Below are positions 1-7,263 of a DNA stretch of 25,701 bases, in pieces. The stretch comes from Pontimonas sp964350865 (lineage in GTDB: Bacteria > Actinomycetota > Actinomycetes > Actinomycetales > Microbacteriaceae), in NCBI GenBank assembly GCA_964350865.1, contig CAYGLJ010000014.1, positions 1-25,701 on the forward strand. Reading direction: 5' to 3'. The translations under genes were made by a program, and so were the position numbers. The notes beneath the pieces were generated by a model that was given only the letters and a program-made list of their open reading frames with translations, made no database searches and was not told where the DNA came from. Position 1 is the stretch's first letter. Every line of letters begins with the position of its first letter.

Positions 1-124
1 AGAGACCCGTCAGAATCAAAGTTCCGACAAAACCTAGAAAACCAAACACCACGACGAACGCCGAGAGTCGAGGCGAGCGCCGAATGGACACTCTCTGCTC
101 GGGTCCAGGATCCGGGGTGGTCAT
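1..124 (-). CDS. Small membrane protein, N-terminal part only
   Basis: The gene runs off the left edge, so only about 41 N-terminal codons are visible. Translation from the ATG at 124 gives a short polar, proline-rich start, then a basic stretch (RVSIRRSPRLS), then a hydrophobic segment (AFVVVFGFLGFVGTLILTG). This looks like one membrane helix with the N-terminus in the cytoplasm. The start lies 4 nt after the stop of the sterol-carrier-like gene at 129, so the two are probably cotranscribed and translationally linked. I do not recognise a family from this fragment and assign no function. Confidence 0.6.
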   Translation of the reverse strand, partial: MTTPDPGPEQRVSIRRSPRLSAFVVVFGFLGFVGTLILTGL

Positions 125-128
125 GGTT

Positions 129-491
129 TTAGGGTAACCGGACTATCGGTAACCAGGCTGAGAGATTTGAGCGCTCTCCGGAGGCGCTGATACGACCTTG
201 GGAGAGCTCGTTCTCAAACATCGCGGACCCCGTAGCAATCTGTAGCCAGACTGTGGGAGACATCTCCACGACAGCAGGAGGAGTGCCCCTTGTGTGAGTA
301 GGCCCCTCAATGGCTTGCGCGGCACCCCACGGTGGCACACGGACCTCCACACTCGAACCGGGCGCCTTCTGACGCAGGACCTGCAACGTAAACCGCACAG
401 CCAGCGCTTCCTCTTCAGGCGTACTCAGCCCCTGTCCCCATCGGCCTAAAGCTTCCATTCCAGCATCATCAGAGATCCGTCGGGGCGCCAC
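129..491 (-). CDS. Sterol-carrier-family-like small protein
   Basis: A 120-residue soluble protein without signal peptide or membrane segment. The core, with SVEVRVPPWGAAQ, EGPTHTRGTPP, VVEMSPTVWLQIATG and a terminal GRISASGERSNLSAWLP, matches my memory of actinobacterial proteins annotated as 'sterol carrier family protein' (SCP2-like fold). The biochemical role is unknown, and the name should not be read as proof of sterol binding. The start is a GTG at 491 with no convincing Shine-Dalgarno sequence; instead TAGCGT sits 7 nt upstream, which suggests a leaderless mRNA. The gene diverges from purD across a 40-bp spacer. Confidence 0.75.
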   Translation of the reverse strand: MAPRRISDDAGMEALGRWGQGLSTPEEEALAVRFTLQVLRQKAPGSSVEVRVPPWGAAQAIEGPTHTRGTPPAVVEMSPTVWLQIATGSAMFENELSQGRISASGERSNLSAWLPIVRLP

Positions 492-498
492 GACTCAC

Positions 499-504
499 AC
501 GCTA
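499..504 (-). promoter_or_regulatory. -10 element for the sterol-carrier-like gene
   Basis: On the minus strand the hexamer TAGCGT is followed by 7 nt and then the GTG start at 491. The spacing places the expected transcription start at or next to the start codon, so the mRNA would be leaderless. No -35 hexamer is evident. Inferred from spacing and the same pattern at other genes in the window. Confidence 0.5.
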
Positions 505-519
505 GCAATCTCCCGCGGG

Positions 520-525
520 TAGGGT
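520..525 (+). promoter_or_regulatory. -10 element for the purD operon
   Basis: TAGGGT is followed by exactly 6 nt and then the GTG of purD at 532, which predicts a leaderless transcript. The 8-bp palindrome CCCGCGGG (512-519) directly abuts the hexamer and could be an operator, though it may be chance in GC-rich DNA. No -35 box is visible. Confidence 0.55.
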
Positions 526-531
526 AAGCGC

Positions 532-1782
532 GTGAAGATTTTGGTCATTGGGTCGGGCGCCAGAGAGCACACCATCATCAAAGCTCTTCGTCGTGACACT
601 GAGGAGCACGAAATCTTGGCCGCTCCAGGAAACGCCGGAATTTCGGCTGACGCCGAGATAGTTGGTCTCAATCCTGCCAACCCCAAAGTGGTCACCGAGT
701 TTGCTGTCACCTCCGATGTTGACCTGGTCATCATCGGGCCAGAGGCTCCACTCGTTGCGGGGGTCGCCAACGCATTGCGTAAAGCGGGGGTCGCAGTGTT
801 CGGCCCTGACAAAGAGGCCGCGGCTATTGAAGGATCAAAGTCTTTTGCGAAGGAAGTCATGGCCGCCGCTGGTGTTCCCACCGGCAAAGCCTGGACTGTC
901 TCCACCATGGACGAACTGACCGCGGCTCTTGACGCTTCCGGGTCTCCGTATGTGGTCAAGGCCGATGGTCTCGCTGCGGGTAAGGGCGTATTGGTGACAG
1001 AGGACCGAGAGGCTGCAATCGAGCATGCAACCTTTTATCTTCAACACGGAGATGTCCTTGTCGAAGAGTTCCTGGATGGGCCTGAGGTCTCGTTATTTTT
1101 TGTCAGCGATGGGCAACGAATTGTTCCCTTGAGTCCAGCGCAGGATTACAAGAGAGCCTTCGACGACGATGAGGGCCCCAACACCGGAGGAATGGGCGCT
1201 TATTCTCCGCTCCCTTGGCTCGATGAGGGCTTTGTGGAAGAGGTCACCACCACCATTGCCCAGCCGGTTGTGGACGAACTTGCTCAACGAGGAACACCCT
1301 TCATAGGCCTTCTGTACTGCGGCTTGATCGTCACGGAGGACGGCGTAAAAGTTATCGAGTTCAATGCGCGCTTTGGTGACCCTGAGACTCAGGTGGTGCT
1401 CGCCCGTCTGGAATCGCCACTGGCCCCCCTGCTCTTTGCGGCGGCCACGGAAATGTTGGACAGTGTTGAGGCTCCCCGTTTCAGCGACCAGTGTGCGCTC
1501 ACAGTGGTTTTGGCGAGCGAAGGGTATCCCGAGAATCCCGTGACGGGACGAGAGATTGTGGGCCTGGACACACTCCCCGCCAACCCTCACGTCAGCATTG
1601 CTCATGCCGCAACGGCATGGGATGGCTCTGACCTGCTGGCGACTGGTGGTCGAGTGATGAGCGTTATTGCTACGGGCGCTACCTTCGCCGACGCACGGCA
1701 GTCCGCGTATGACACGTTGGAGAGCATTGGCTTGGAGGGCTCGCACTATCGTCACGACATCGCCCTACGCGTTGTGTCATGA
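532..1782 (+). CDS. purD: Phosphoribosylamine-glycine ligase (GAR synthetase)
   Basis: PurD catalyses the second step of de novo purine synthesis: ATP-dependent joining of glycine to 5-phosphoribosylamine, giving GAR, in the cytosol. The 416-residue product has the usual family length. It begins with the N-domain signature MKILVIGSGAREHTI and carries the ATP-grasp glycine-rich strand VVKADGLAAGKGV near residues 141-153. The metal/ATP site appears as IEFNARFGDPETQ near 270-280. The GTG start at 532 is chosen because it gives the canonical N-terminus and lies 6 nt after a -10-like hexamer. The stop overlaps the purC start as ATGA, so translation is coupled. It is the first gene of the purine operon. 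Confidence 0.97.
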   Translation: MKILVIGSGAREHTIIKALRRDTEEHEILAAPGNAGISADAEIVGLNPANPKVVTEFAVTSDVDLVIIGPEAPLVAGVANALRKAGVAVFGPDKEAAAIEGSKSFAKEVMAAAGVPTGKAWTVSTMDELTAALDASGSPYVVKADGLAAGKGVLVTEDREAAIEHATFYLQHGDVLVEEFLDGPEVSLFFVSDGQRIVPLSPAQDYKRAFDDDEGPNTGGMGAYSPLPWLDEGFVEEVTTTIAQPVVDELAQRGTPFIGLLYCGLIVTEDGVKVIEFNARFGDPETQVVLARLESPLAPLLFAAATEMLDSVEAPRFSDQCALTVVLASEGYPENPVTGREIVGLDTLPANPHVSIAHAATAWDGSDLLATGGRVMSVIATGATFADARQSAYDTLESIGLEGSHYRHDIALRVVS

Positions 1783-2663
1783 CTGAACTGTCAGGCTGGA
1801 CTCCGGTCTATTCAGGAAAAGTTAGAGAACTATATATTCCCGAAACGGCATCTAGCGTCCGCGATGCCGACAAGCTGTTGATTGTAGCCACAGACAGGGT
1901 CAGCGCATTTGACCACATTCTCAGCCCACACATACCTGGCAAAGGTTCCATCCTCACCTCTCTCACCCGCTGGTGGTTCTCACAGCTCGCAGATGTTCCC
2001 AACCACTTGATGAACGAGGACCCACCTGAGGAGGTCGCCGATCGTGCGATGGTGGTGGAGCCCCTGGAGATGTTCCCCGTGGAATGCGTCGTACGTGGAT
2101 ATCTCGCGGGAAGCGGGTGGAAGGAATACCAGGCAACATCTCGGGTTTGTGGAGTGGAACTCCCACAAGGTCTTTCCGAGGGGGACGAACTTCCGGAACC
2201 ACTGTTCACCCCTGCCACAAAGGCTGCCGTGGGTGATCACGACGAGAACATCTCTTTTGAGCAGATGGCAGGGCTCACCGGTGTGGAAGACGCCACCTCA
2301 CTTCGAGAGATGAGTCTCTCCATCTATTCGCGGGCTCGAGATATAGCGCGAGAGCGAAATGTCATCCTTGCCGACACCAAGTTTGAGTTCGGTCGTAACC
2401 GATCTACCGGGGTTATTACTCTGGGGGACGAAGTCCTTACCTCTGACAGCAGTCGCTATTGGGATGGCGCACTATATGCCTCGGGCGGAATAGATCGCCT
2501 GGACAGCTTTGACAAGCAACTCATTCGTAACTGGCTGCAGAAAAATTGGGATCAGACAGGGTCGCCTCCGAGCCTTCCCGCCGAACTCGTAGGCCACACG
2601 ATGGACCGCTATCGCGAACTCTTTCAGCGGCTTACCGGGAACACCTTCGATACTTCTGTGTGA
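1779..2663 (+). CDS. purC: SAICAR synthetase
   Basis: PurC ligates aspartate to CAIR with ATP to give SAICAR, in the cytosol. The 294-residue product starts with GWTPVYSGKVRELYIP, the family's N-terminal nucleotide-binding hairpin. It then has DRVSAFDHIL, VECVVRGYLAGSGWKEY and LADTKFEFG, all typical of the enzyme. The length fits the longer form of the family. The ATG overlaps the purD stop by 4 nt (ATGA), and its TGA overlaps the next ATG by 1 nt (TGATG), so the gene is embedded in a tightly coupled operon. Confidence 0.97.
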   Translation: MTELSGWTPVYSGKVRELYIPETASSVRDADKLLIVATDRVSAFDHILSPHIPGKGSILTSLTRWWFSQLADVPNHLMNEDPPEEVADRAMVVEPLEMFPVECVVRGYLAGSGWKEYQATSRVCGVELPQGLSEGDELPEPLFTPATKAAVGDHDENISFEQMAGLTGVEDATSLREMSLSIYSRARDIARERNVILADTKFEFGRNRSTGVITLGDEVLTSDSSRYWDGALYASGGIDRLDSFDKQLIRNWLQKNWDQTGSPPSLPAELVGHTMDRYRELFQRLTGNTFDTSV

Positions 2664-3448
2664 TGCCACTCAAACCCCCACGTCAGCCCCTGGAAGCACC
2701 CACAATCGTGCACCGGGCTGCTTGGCCTGTCGCAGTCGGGTTGAGTCCCTTGCTCTATGCGCAAGGAAAGTGGGTGCGCAAACAGGTTCCGAGGCTCCCT
2801 CACGCTCCGACTCCGTGGGAGGGCGAGAAGCCTGGTCCTTCCCCCCTCTCCATTCTGGGCGTGGGGGACTCCACGATTGCAGGGGTAGGGGTCAAGGATC
2901 CCCTCCATGGACTCGTGCCCCAGTTTTCTCTGACCCTTCACGAGACGACCCAACGAGGTGTGTCCTGGAGATCTGTGGGAGAGAGTGGCGCAACCTCGAA
3001 GGACATCCTTGGTCGGTTCCTCGCCCCGGCTATGGCATCGCCCGCCGATGTGGTGATTGTCTCTCTCGGAGCGAACGACGCCAAGGACCTCAAACCCTTA
3101 GGGGCTACCGTCGCTCGCTTTGAGCGCTTACTGAGGGCACTTCATGACGGACACCCTGACGCTGTACTGATCTTCTCTGCACTTCCGGCGTTTTATCTGT
3201 TTCCCACATTGCCTCAGCCCCTGCGTTCCATCATCTATGCGCACGCTCAGGCAATTGAGCGCTCGATTCGTCCCATGATTGAGTCGTTCCCCTTTGCGAT
3301 GATGTCGCCACCACCACCGGGGTATCACGACACTTTTTTCGCGATAGATGGCTTCCATCCGAGCGAAGACGGGTATCGGGACTGGGCTCGTTTCGCGGTA
3401 GCGGACGCTCTCGAGCGTGGCGCACTGGAGGAGTTGGGCGCTCGATAG
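2663..3448 (+). CDS. SGNH/GDSL-family hydrolase
   Basis: A 261-residue protein with the SGNH hydrolase blocks in order: ILGVGDSTIAG with the nucleophile Ser70, a glycine block near GESGAT (107-112), SLGANDAKD with the GAND block (136-139), and IDGFHPSEDGY with Asp229 and His232 of the catalytic triad. Family members are esterases, lipases or acyl-transfer enzymes; the substrate cannot be told from sequence. Residues about 19-31 are hydrophobic and could be a weak membrane anchor, but there is no clear cleavable signal. The ATG at 2663 overlaps the purC stop as TGATG; a longer reading back to 2546 would run through purC and is not credible. Its place inside a purine operon has no obvious metabolic reason. 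Confidence 0.85.
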   Translation: MPLKPPRQPLEAPTIVHRAAWPVAVGLSPLLYAQGKWVRKQVPRLPHAPTPWEGEKPGPSPLSILGVGDSTIAGVGVKDPLHGLVPQFSLTLHETTQRGVSWRSVGESGATSKDILGRFLAPAMASPADVVIVSLGANDAKDLKPLGATVARFERLLRALHDGHPDAVLIFSALPAFYLFPTLPQPLRSIIYAHAQAIERSIRPMIESFPFAMMSPPPPGYHDTFFAIDGFHPSEDGYRDWARFAVADALERGALEELGAR

Positions 3449-3451
3449 ACT
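3446..3451 (+). promoter_or_regulatory. Possible internal -10 element before purS
   Basis: TAGACT overlaps the stop codon of the SGNH hydrolase and matches hexamers seen before pyrE and purA. Transcription would start near 3458, giving a leader of about 38 nt before purS. It could give purS-purQ-DUF3817-purL a second promoter. The hexamer may be incidental because its first three bases are a stop codon. Confidence 0.3.
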
Positions 3452-3460
3452 GGAGGCGCT

Positions 3461-3496
3461 GTGTACTGCGGAGCCAAGTTTTCGGAGCGTGATTAG
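3461..3496 (+). CDS. Candidate 11-codon upstream ORF coupled to purS
   Basis: In the only real gap of the purine operon, GTG at 3461 opens a reading frame encoding MYCGAKFSERD, ending with TAG at 3494-3496. GGAGG (3452-3456) lies 4 nt before the GTG. The stop shares its last base with the GTG of purS (TAGTG), the same overlap style used by real genes here. It could be a leader peptide that couples ribosomes to purS, but a short open frame of this length can arise by chance. No homologue is known to me. Confidence 0.25.
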   Translation: MYCGAKFSERD

Positions 3497-3753
3497 TGGC
3501 CATCATCGTCGTAGAAGTCATGCCCAAGCGCGAGCTTCTCGATCCAGCAGGGAAAGCCGTGCTGGGAGCTTTCCATCGAAGCGGTATTGAAGGTTTCCAC
3601 GAAGTGCGCATTGGCAAGCGCTTCGAGCTTCACATCGATGGCCCAGCGACAGAGTCACACTTGGCTGACGCCCAGAGGATGGCAAATGACTTGCTCTCAA
3701 ATGGCGTGATTGAAGATGTTCTGGACGTTCGGGTGGAGGACTCCCCGGCATGA
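3496..3753 (+). CDS. purS: FGAM synthetase subunit PurS
   Basis: PurS is the small subunit that bridges PurQ and PurL in the three-part FGAM synthetase of Gram-positive bacteria. It supports ammonia transfer from the glutaminase to the synthetase. The 85-residue product has the expected size and the typical start AIIVVEVMPKRELLDPAGKAV and end DVLDVRVED. The GTG at 3496 is chosen because it gives this N-terminus; CGGAG lies about 10 nt upstream. The stop overlaps purQ as ATGA, matching the need for matched subunit amounts. Confidence 0.95.
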   Translation: MAIIVVEVMPKRELLDPAGKAVLGAFHRSGIEGFHEVRIGKRFELHIDGPATESHLADAQRMANDLLSNGVIEDVLDVRVEDSPA

Positions 3754-4445
3754 GAGTCGGGGTCGTCACTTTTCCTGGATCACTCGATGATCGCGACGCG
3801 CTCCGCGCAGTCCGTCTCGCTGGCGGAACCCCTGTTGCTCTGTGGCATGGCACGCACGACCTCGAGGGTGTTGATGCCCTCATCCTTCCGGGTGGCTTTA
3901 GCTACGGGGACTACCTCCGCTGTGGGGCGATTGCCGCGCACTCGCCGATCATGTCGGAGGTCGTGAGCGAAGCCAAGAAAGGTCTCCCGATTCTGGGTAT
4001 TTGTAACGGCTTCCAGATTCTGGTCGAAGCAGGGCTCCTCCCCGGTGGGCTCGTTCGCAACGATCATGGGGACTTCATTTGTCGGGATCAGAAATTGCGC
4101 GTCGAGAACAATGACACCGCGTGGACCAGCGGGTACGAACTCCATCAAGAAATCGTGATTCCACTCAAAAACGGTGAGGGTGGGTTTATTGCAGACGATG
4201 AATCCCTCAAGCGGATTGAAGGCGAGAACCTTGTGGCCTTCCGCTACCTGGAGGTGAACCCCAATGGTTCTGCCCACGACATCGCAGGTCTGCGCAACGA
4301 CACCGGGCGCATCGTGGGCCTCATGCCTCACCCCGAGCACGCCGTGGAGGCCGGCTTTGGACCCGACACTGATGTGGCGATGAAGTCTGGAACCGATGGT
4401 CTCGCAATGTTCCAGTCCGTTCTGACTCAGGTTGTGAACGCGTGA
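3750..4445 (+). CDS. purQ: FGAM synthetase glutaminase subunit PurQ
   Basis: PurQ hydrolyses glutamine and supplies ammonia to PurL for conversion of FGAR to FGAM. The 231-residue product is a class I glutamine amidotransferase. It has the oxyanion strand LILPGGFSYGDYLR (44-57), the nucleophile Cys85 in GICNGFQ, and the His194/Glu196 pair in MPHPEHAVE. The length is normal for the stand-alone subunit. It is coupled to purS by ATGA and to the following membrane-protein gene by GTGA, so these genes are translated as one unit. Confidence 0.97.
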   Translation: MRVGVVTFPGSLDDRDALRAVRLAGGTPVALWHGTHDLEGVDALILPGGFSYGDYLRCGAIAAHSPIMSEVVSEAKKGLPILGICNGFQILVEAGLLPGGLVRNDHGDFICRDQKLRVENNDTAWTSGYELHQEIVIPLKNGEGGFIADDESLKRIEGENLVAFRYLEVNPNGSAHDIAGLRNDTGRIVGLMPHPEHAVEAGFGPDTDVAMKSGTDGLAMFQSVLTQVVNA

Positions 4446-4915
4446 CCAGGACGCCAGGTTCTCTCTATCGGGTCATGGCACTCGCCGAAATGACGACCTG
4501 GACGCTCCTCATCATTGCGATGGTGGCCCGGTACGGGTTTGCCTATGATGGCCCGCTGTTTTTTGTGGCAGGGCTCAGCCACGGAATCATCTTCCTGGCT
4601 TATTGCGTGACCGCGGTCATCATCGGCATCAACTTGCGCTGGGGCTTGGGAACGATCGTGTTGGCAATCCTCTCGGCAATCCCACCGTGGGTCACCTGGC
4701 CCTTTGATCGATGGCTGGAGAAAAAGAACAAACTCGAGGGTGAGTGGCGCCTGGAGGACTCTGGTGATCCCCGTGACCATCACTGGATTGACCGTTTAGT
4801 TCGTCTCGGCCTCCGTCACCCTGTCTGGTCCTTTGTGATCATCGTGGTGGGGATGGCACTCGTCATCAGTGTTTTGCTGGCGTTGGGCTCCCCGACCGAG
4901 TGGGGTGGTGAGTGA
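4442..4915 (+). CDS. DUF3817 family integral membrane protein
   Basis: A 157-residue membrane protein. Residues 1-95 resemble the DUF3817 domain: YRVMALAEMTTWTLLIIAMVAR, a conserved glycine/histidine segment VAGLSHGIIFLAY, and further helices through IPPWVTWPFDRWLEKKN. A polar cytosolic-looking stretch (about 95-130) follows, then a last helix (WSFVIIVVGMALVISVLLALG). I count four likely membrane segments. Its function is not known. It overlaps purQ by GTGA and purL by 1-4 nt, so it is made together with FGAM synthetase subunits. I recall the same position in related actinobacteria, but a functional tie to purine synthesis is only inferred. Confidence 0.85.
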   Translation: MTRTPGSLYRVMALAEMTTWTLLIIAMVARYGFAYDGPLFFVAGLSHGIIFLAYCVTAVIIGINLRWGLGTIVLAILSAIPPWVTWPFDRWLEKKNKLEGEWRLEDSGDPRDHHWIDRLVRLGLRHPVWSFVIIVVGMALVISVLLALGSPTEWGGE

Positions 4916-7212
4916 TGAGCGTTGATTCTGTATCCCATGCGCAGAGCACCCCGGAGAAAGAGCAACCCTTTGAGGCGCTCGGGCTGAAAAAGGATGAGTA
5001 CGAGGAAATTCGCCGGCTCTTAGGCCGGAGACCCACGTCAGGCGAACTGGCGATGTACTCGGTGATGTGGAGCGAGCATTGTTCCTACAAGTCTTCGAAA
5101 GTTCACCTTCGCCAGTTTGGTCAGAAAGTGACCGACGACATGCGCACCCACCTCATGGTCGGCATGGGGGAAAACGCTGGGGTTGTGGACATTGGGGAAG
5201 GCTGGGCCGTCACCTTCAAGATCGAGAGCCACAACCACCCGAGCTACATCGAACCTTTTCAGGGAGCCGCAACAGGGGTTGGCGGAATCGTTCGCGACAT
5301 TATTTCCATGGGGGCCAGGCCCGTTGCGGTCATGGATGCCCTGCGCTTTGGAGCTCTAGATCACCCCGATACTCAACGAGTTGCACCAGGTGTGGTGAGC
5401 GGCATCAGCTTCTACGGCAACTGCCTGGGCCTGCCCAACATCGGCGGTGAAACCTGGTTTGACCCGATTTATCAAAACAACCCCCTGGTGAACGCGTTGG
5501 CGGTGGGAGTTCTGCGACACGAAGACCTCCACCTCGCCAACGCCAAAGGCGCCGGCAACAAAGTCGTCTTGTTTGGGGCTCGCACCGGAGGAGATGGAAT
5601 TGGTGGAGCTTCCATTCTCGCCAGCGAGACCTTCGACGAGGGTGGCCCCACCAAACGCCCGGCGGTTCAGGTCGGTGACCCGTTCGCGGAGAAGGTGCTC
5701 ATCGAGTGTTGCTTAGAGCTCTTCCACGAAGGTGTCGTCGAAGGTATTCAAGACTTGGGTGCTGCCGGGATTAGTTGTGCCACATCGGAGCTCGCCGCGA
5801 ACGGCGATAGCGGCATGGAGGTCACTCTCGACCACGTCCTCTTGCGCGATGACACCCTCACCGCGGAAGAGATTCTGATGTCGGAGAGCCAAGAGCGCAT
5901 GATGGCGATTGTTCGCCCCGAGAAACTCGACGACTTCCTCGCGATCACCGCCAAATGGGAGGTCGAGACGAGTGTGTTGGGAGAGGTCACCGACACCGGT
6001 CGACTCATCATCCACTGGCAGGGCGAAACCATCGTCGATGTTGACCCCAAGACGGTGGCCATTGATTCACCCGTCTATGAGCGCCCCTACCACCGACCCG
6101 CATGGCTGGACAAGGTCCAGGCTGACACAGTCTCGGGAAAGCCACGAGCCCAAACCCCTGAAGAACTGAGAGACCAGGTCGCCAGGGTTCTCTCGTCACC
6201 CAACCTGGCGAACCCCGAGTGGATTACCAACCAATACGACCGCTATGTCATGGGAAACACTGCGTTGGCCTTTCCCGACGATGCGGGAATGATTCGGGTC
6301 GACGAAGAATCAGGCCTCGGGGTTGCTCTCGCGACCGACGCCAATGGGCGATACAGCTACCTCGACCCCTACACCGGAGCGCAGTTGGCTCTCTCGGAGG
6401 CGTATCGCAATGTCGCCGCCACTGGGGCTGACCCTCGTGCCGTCAGTGATTGTCTGAACTTTGGAAGTCCAGAAGATCCTGAGGTGATGTGGCAATTTGC
6501 TGAAGCCGTCCGCGGCTTGGCTGATGCCTGCATGGAGCTCGGGGTCCCAGTCACCGGCGGAAACGTCAGTCTCTACAACCAAACCGGAACTACCCCCATT
6601 CACCCGACTCCTGTGGTTGCCGTGATGGGCGTCATCGACACTGTTGAGCGCCGATTGCCCAGTGGCTGGCAGGATGACGGAGAAAATCTCTACCTGCTGG
6701 GCTCCACCCGTGCAGAGCTTGACGGGTCAGCGTGGGCTGGTGTGATTCATGACCACCTCGGCGGAATGCCCCCGGCTCCTGACCTTGCGGCTGAGAAAGC
6801 TCTGGCCGGCCTGATGGTGGTGGCCGCAAAAGATGGGCTTGTCACCAGCGCTCACGACGTCTCTACAGGGGGGCTGATCCAGACCTTGGTGGAAGGTGTG
6901 TTGCGTCGAGGTGTGGGCGCCAGAGTGTGGCTGTCCGAAGTTATGGAAGATGGTGACCTGGACATCACCGAAGCGTTGTTCTCAGAATCAGTAGCACGTA
7001 TGGTCGTGAGCGTTGCTCGTGAAGACGACGTCAAGTTCCGCGGATTGTGCGAAGGACGAGGAGTTCCCGTGGCCAGGGTTGGTGTCACGGATGTGTCACT
7101 TCGAGGCCTCGACATCGCCGACCACTTCAGTTTCGATTCCGAAGAACTTGATGCTCTGCATCGAGGGACTCTTCCGAATGTCCTCGGACCCGTGGTGGGA
7201 TATCAGCGCTGA
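4912..7212 (+). CDS. purL: FGAM synthetase large subunit PurL
   Basis: PurL is the ATP-dependent synthetase subunit that converts FGAR and ammonia to FGAM. At 766 residues it is the small PurL type that needs separate PurS and PurQ, unlike the fused form of about 1300 residues. Visible signatures are SEHCSYKSS (54-62), the active-site ESHNHPS (105-111), the GGETWFDP loop and EGIQDLGAAG, within duplicated AIRS-like halves. Translation may start at GTG 4912 or ATG 4915; both overlap the preceding stop, and the encoded N-terminus starts MM. It is the last gene of the purine operon; no purF follows. Confidence 0.97.
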   Translation: MMSVDSVSHAQSTPEKEQPFEALGLKKDEYEEIRRLLGRRPTSGELAMYSVMWSEHCSYKSSKVHLRQFGQKVTDDMRTHLMVGMGENAGVVDIGEGWAVTFKIESHNHPSYIEPFQGAATGVGGIVRDIISMGARPVAVMDALRFGALDHPDTQRVAPGVVSGISFYGNCLGLPNIGGETWFDPIYQNNPLVNALAVGVLRHEDLHLANAKGAGNKVVLFGARTGGDGIGGASILASETFDEGGPTKRPAVQVGDPFAEKVLIECCLELFHEGVVEGIQDLGAAGISCATSELAANGDSGMEVTLDHVLLRDDTLTAEEILMSESQERMMAIVRPEKLDDFLAITAKWEVETSVLGEVTDTGRLIIHWQGETIVDVDPKTVAIDSPVYERPYHRPAWLDKVQADTVSGKPRAQTPEELRDQVARVLSSPNLANPEWITNQYDRYVMGNTALAFPDDAGMIRVDEESGLGVALATDANGRYSYLDPYTGAQLALSEAYRNVAATGADPRAVSDCLNFGSPEDPEVMWQFAEAVRGLADACMELGVPVTGGNVSLYNQTGTTPIHPTPVVAVMGVIDTVERRLPSGWQDDGENLYLLGSTRAELDGSAWAGVIHDHLGGMPPAPDLAAEKALAGLMVVAAKDGLVTSAHDVSTGGLIQTLVEGVLRRGVGARVWLSEVMEDGDLDITEALFSESVARMVVSVAREDDVKFRGLCEGRGVPVARVGVTDVSLRGLDIADHFSFDSEELDALHRGTLPNVLGPVVGYQR

Positions 7213-7247
7213 CTCCCACCCCGCACTGGAGTGTCCCAGGACCCCAC

Positions 7248-7253
7248 TACGGT
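7248..7253 (+). promoter_or_regulatory. Possible -10 element for the YqaJ-like gene
   Basis: TACGGT lies 10 nt before the ATG at 7264, in the 51-bp gap after purL. Transcription would start about 3-4 nt before the start codon, giving a nearly leaderless mRNA. No rho-independent terminator for the purine operon is evident in this gap, so read-through from purL is also possible. Confidence 0.35.
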
Positions 7254-7263
7254 GGAATAACTC

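Noticed and set aside
1093..1755. Minus-strand frame of 220 codons inside purD
   Set aside because: Antisense to a certain gene; its composition is low in recognisable domains and rich in Cys/His/Arg as expected of a shadow frame.
2546..2662. Extended N-terminus of the SGNH hydrolase
   Set aside because: It would overlap purC by over 100 bp; ATG 2663 gives the overlap style used throughout the operon.
3780..4340. Minus-strand frame of 186 codons inside purQ
   Set aside because: Antisense shadow of purQ with no motif or start signal.
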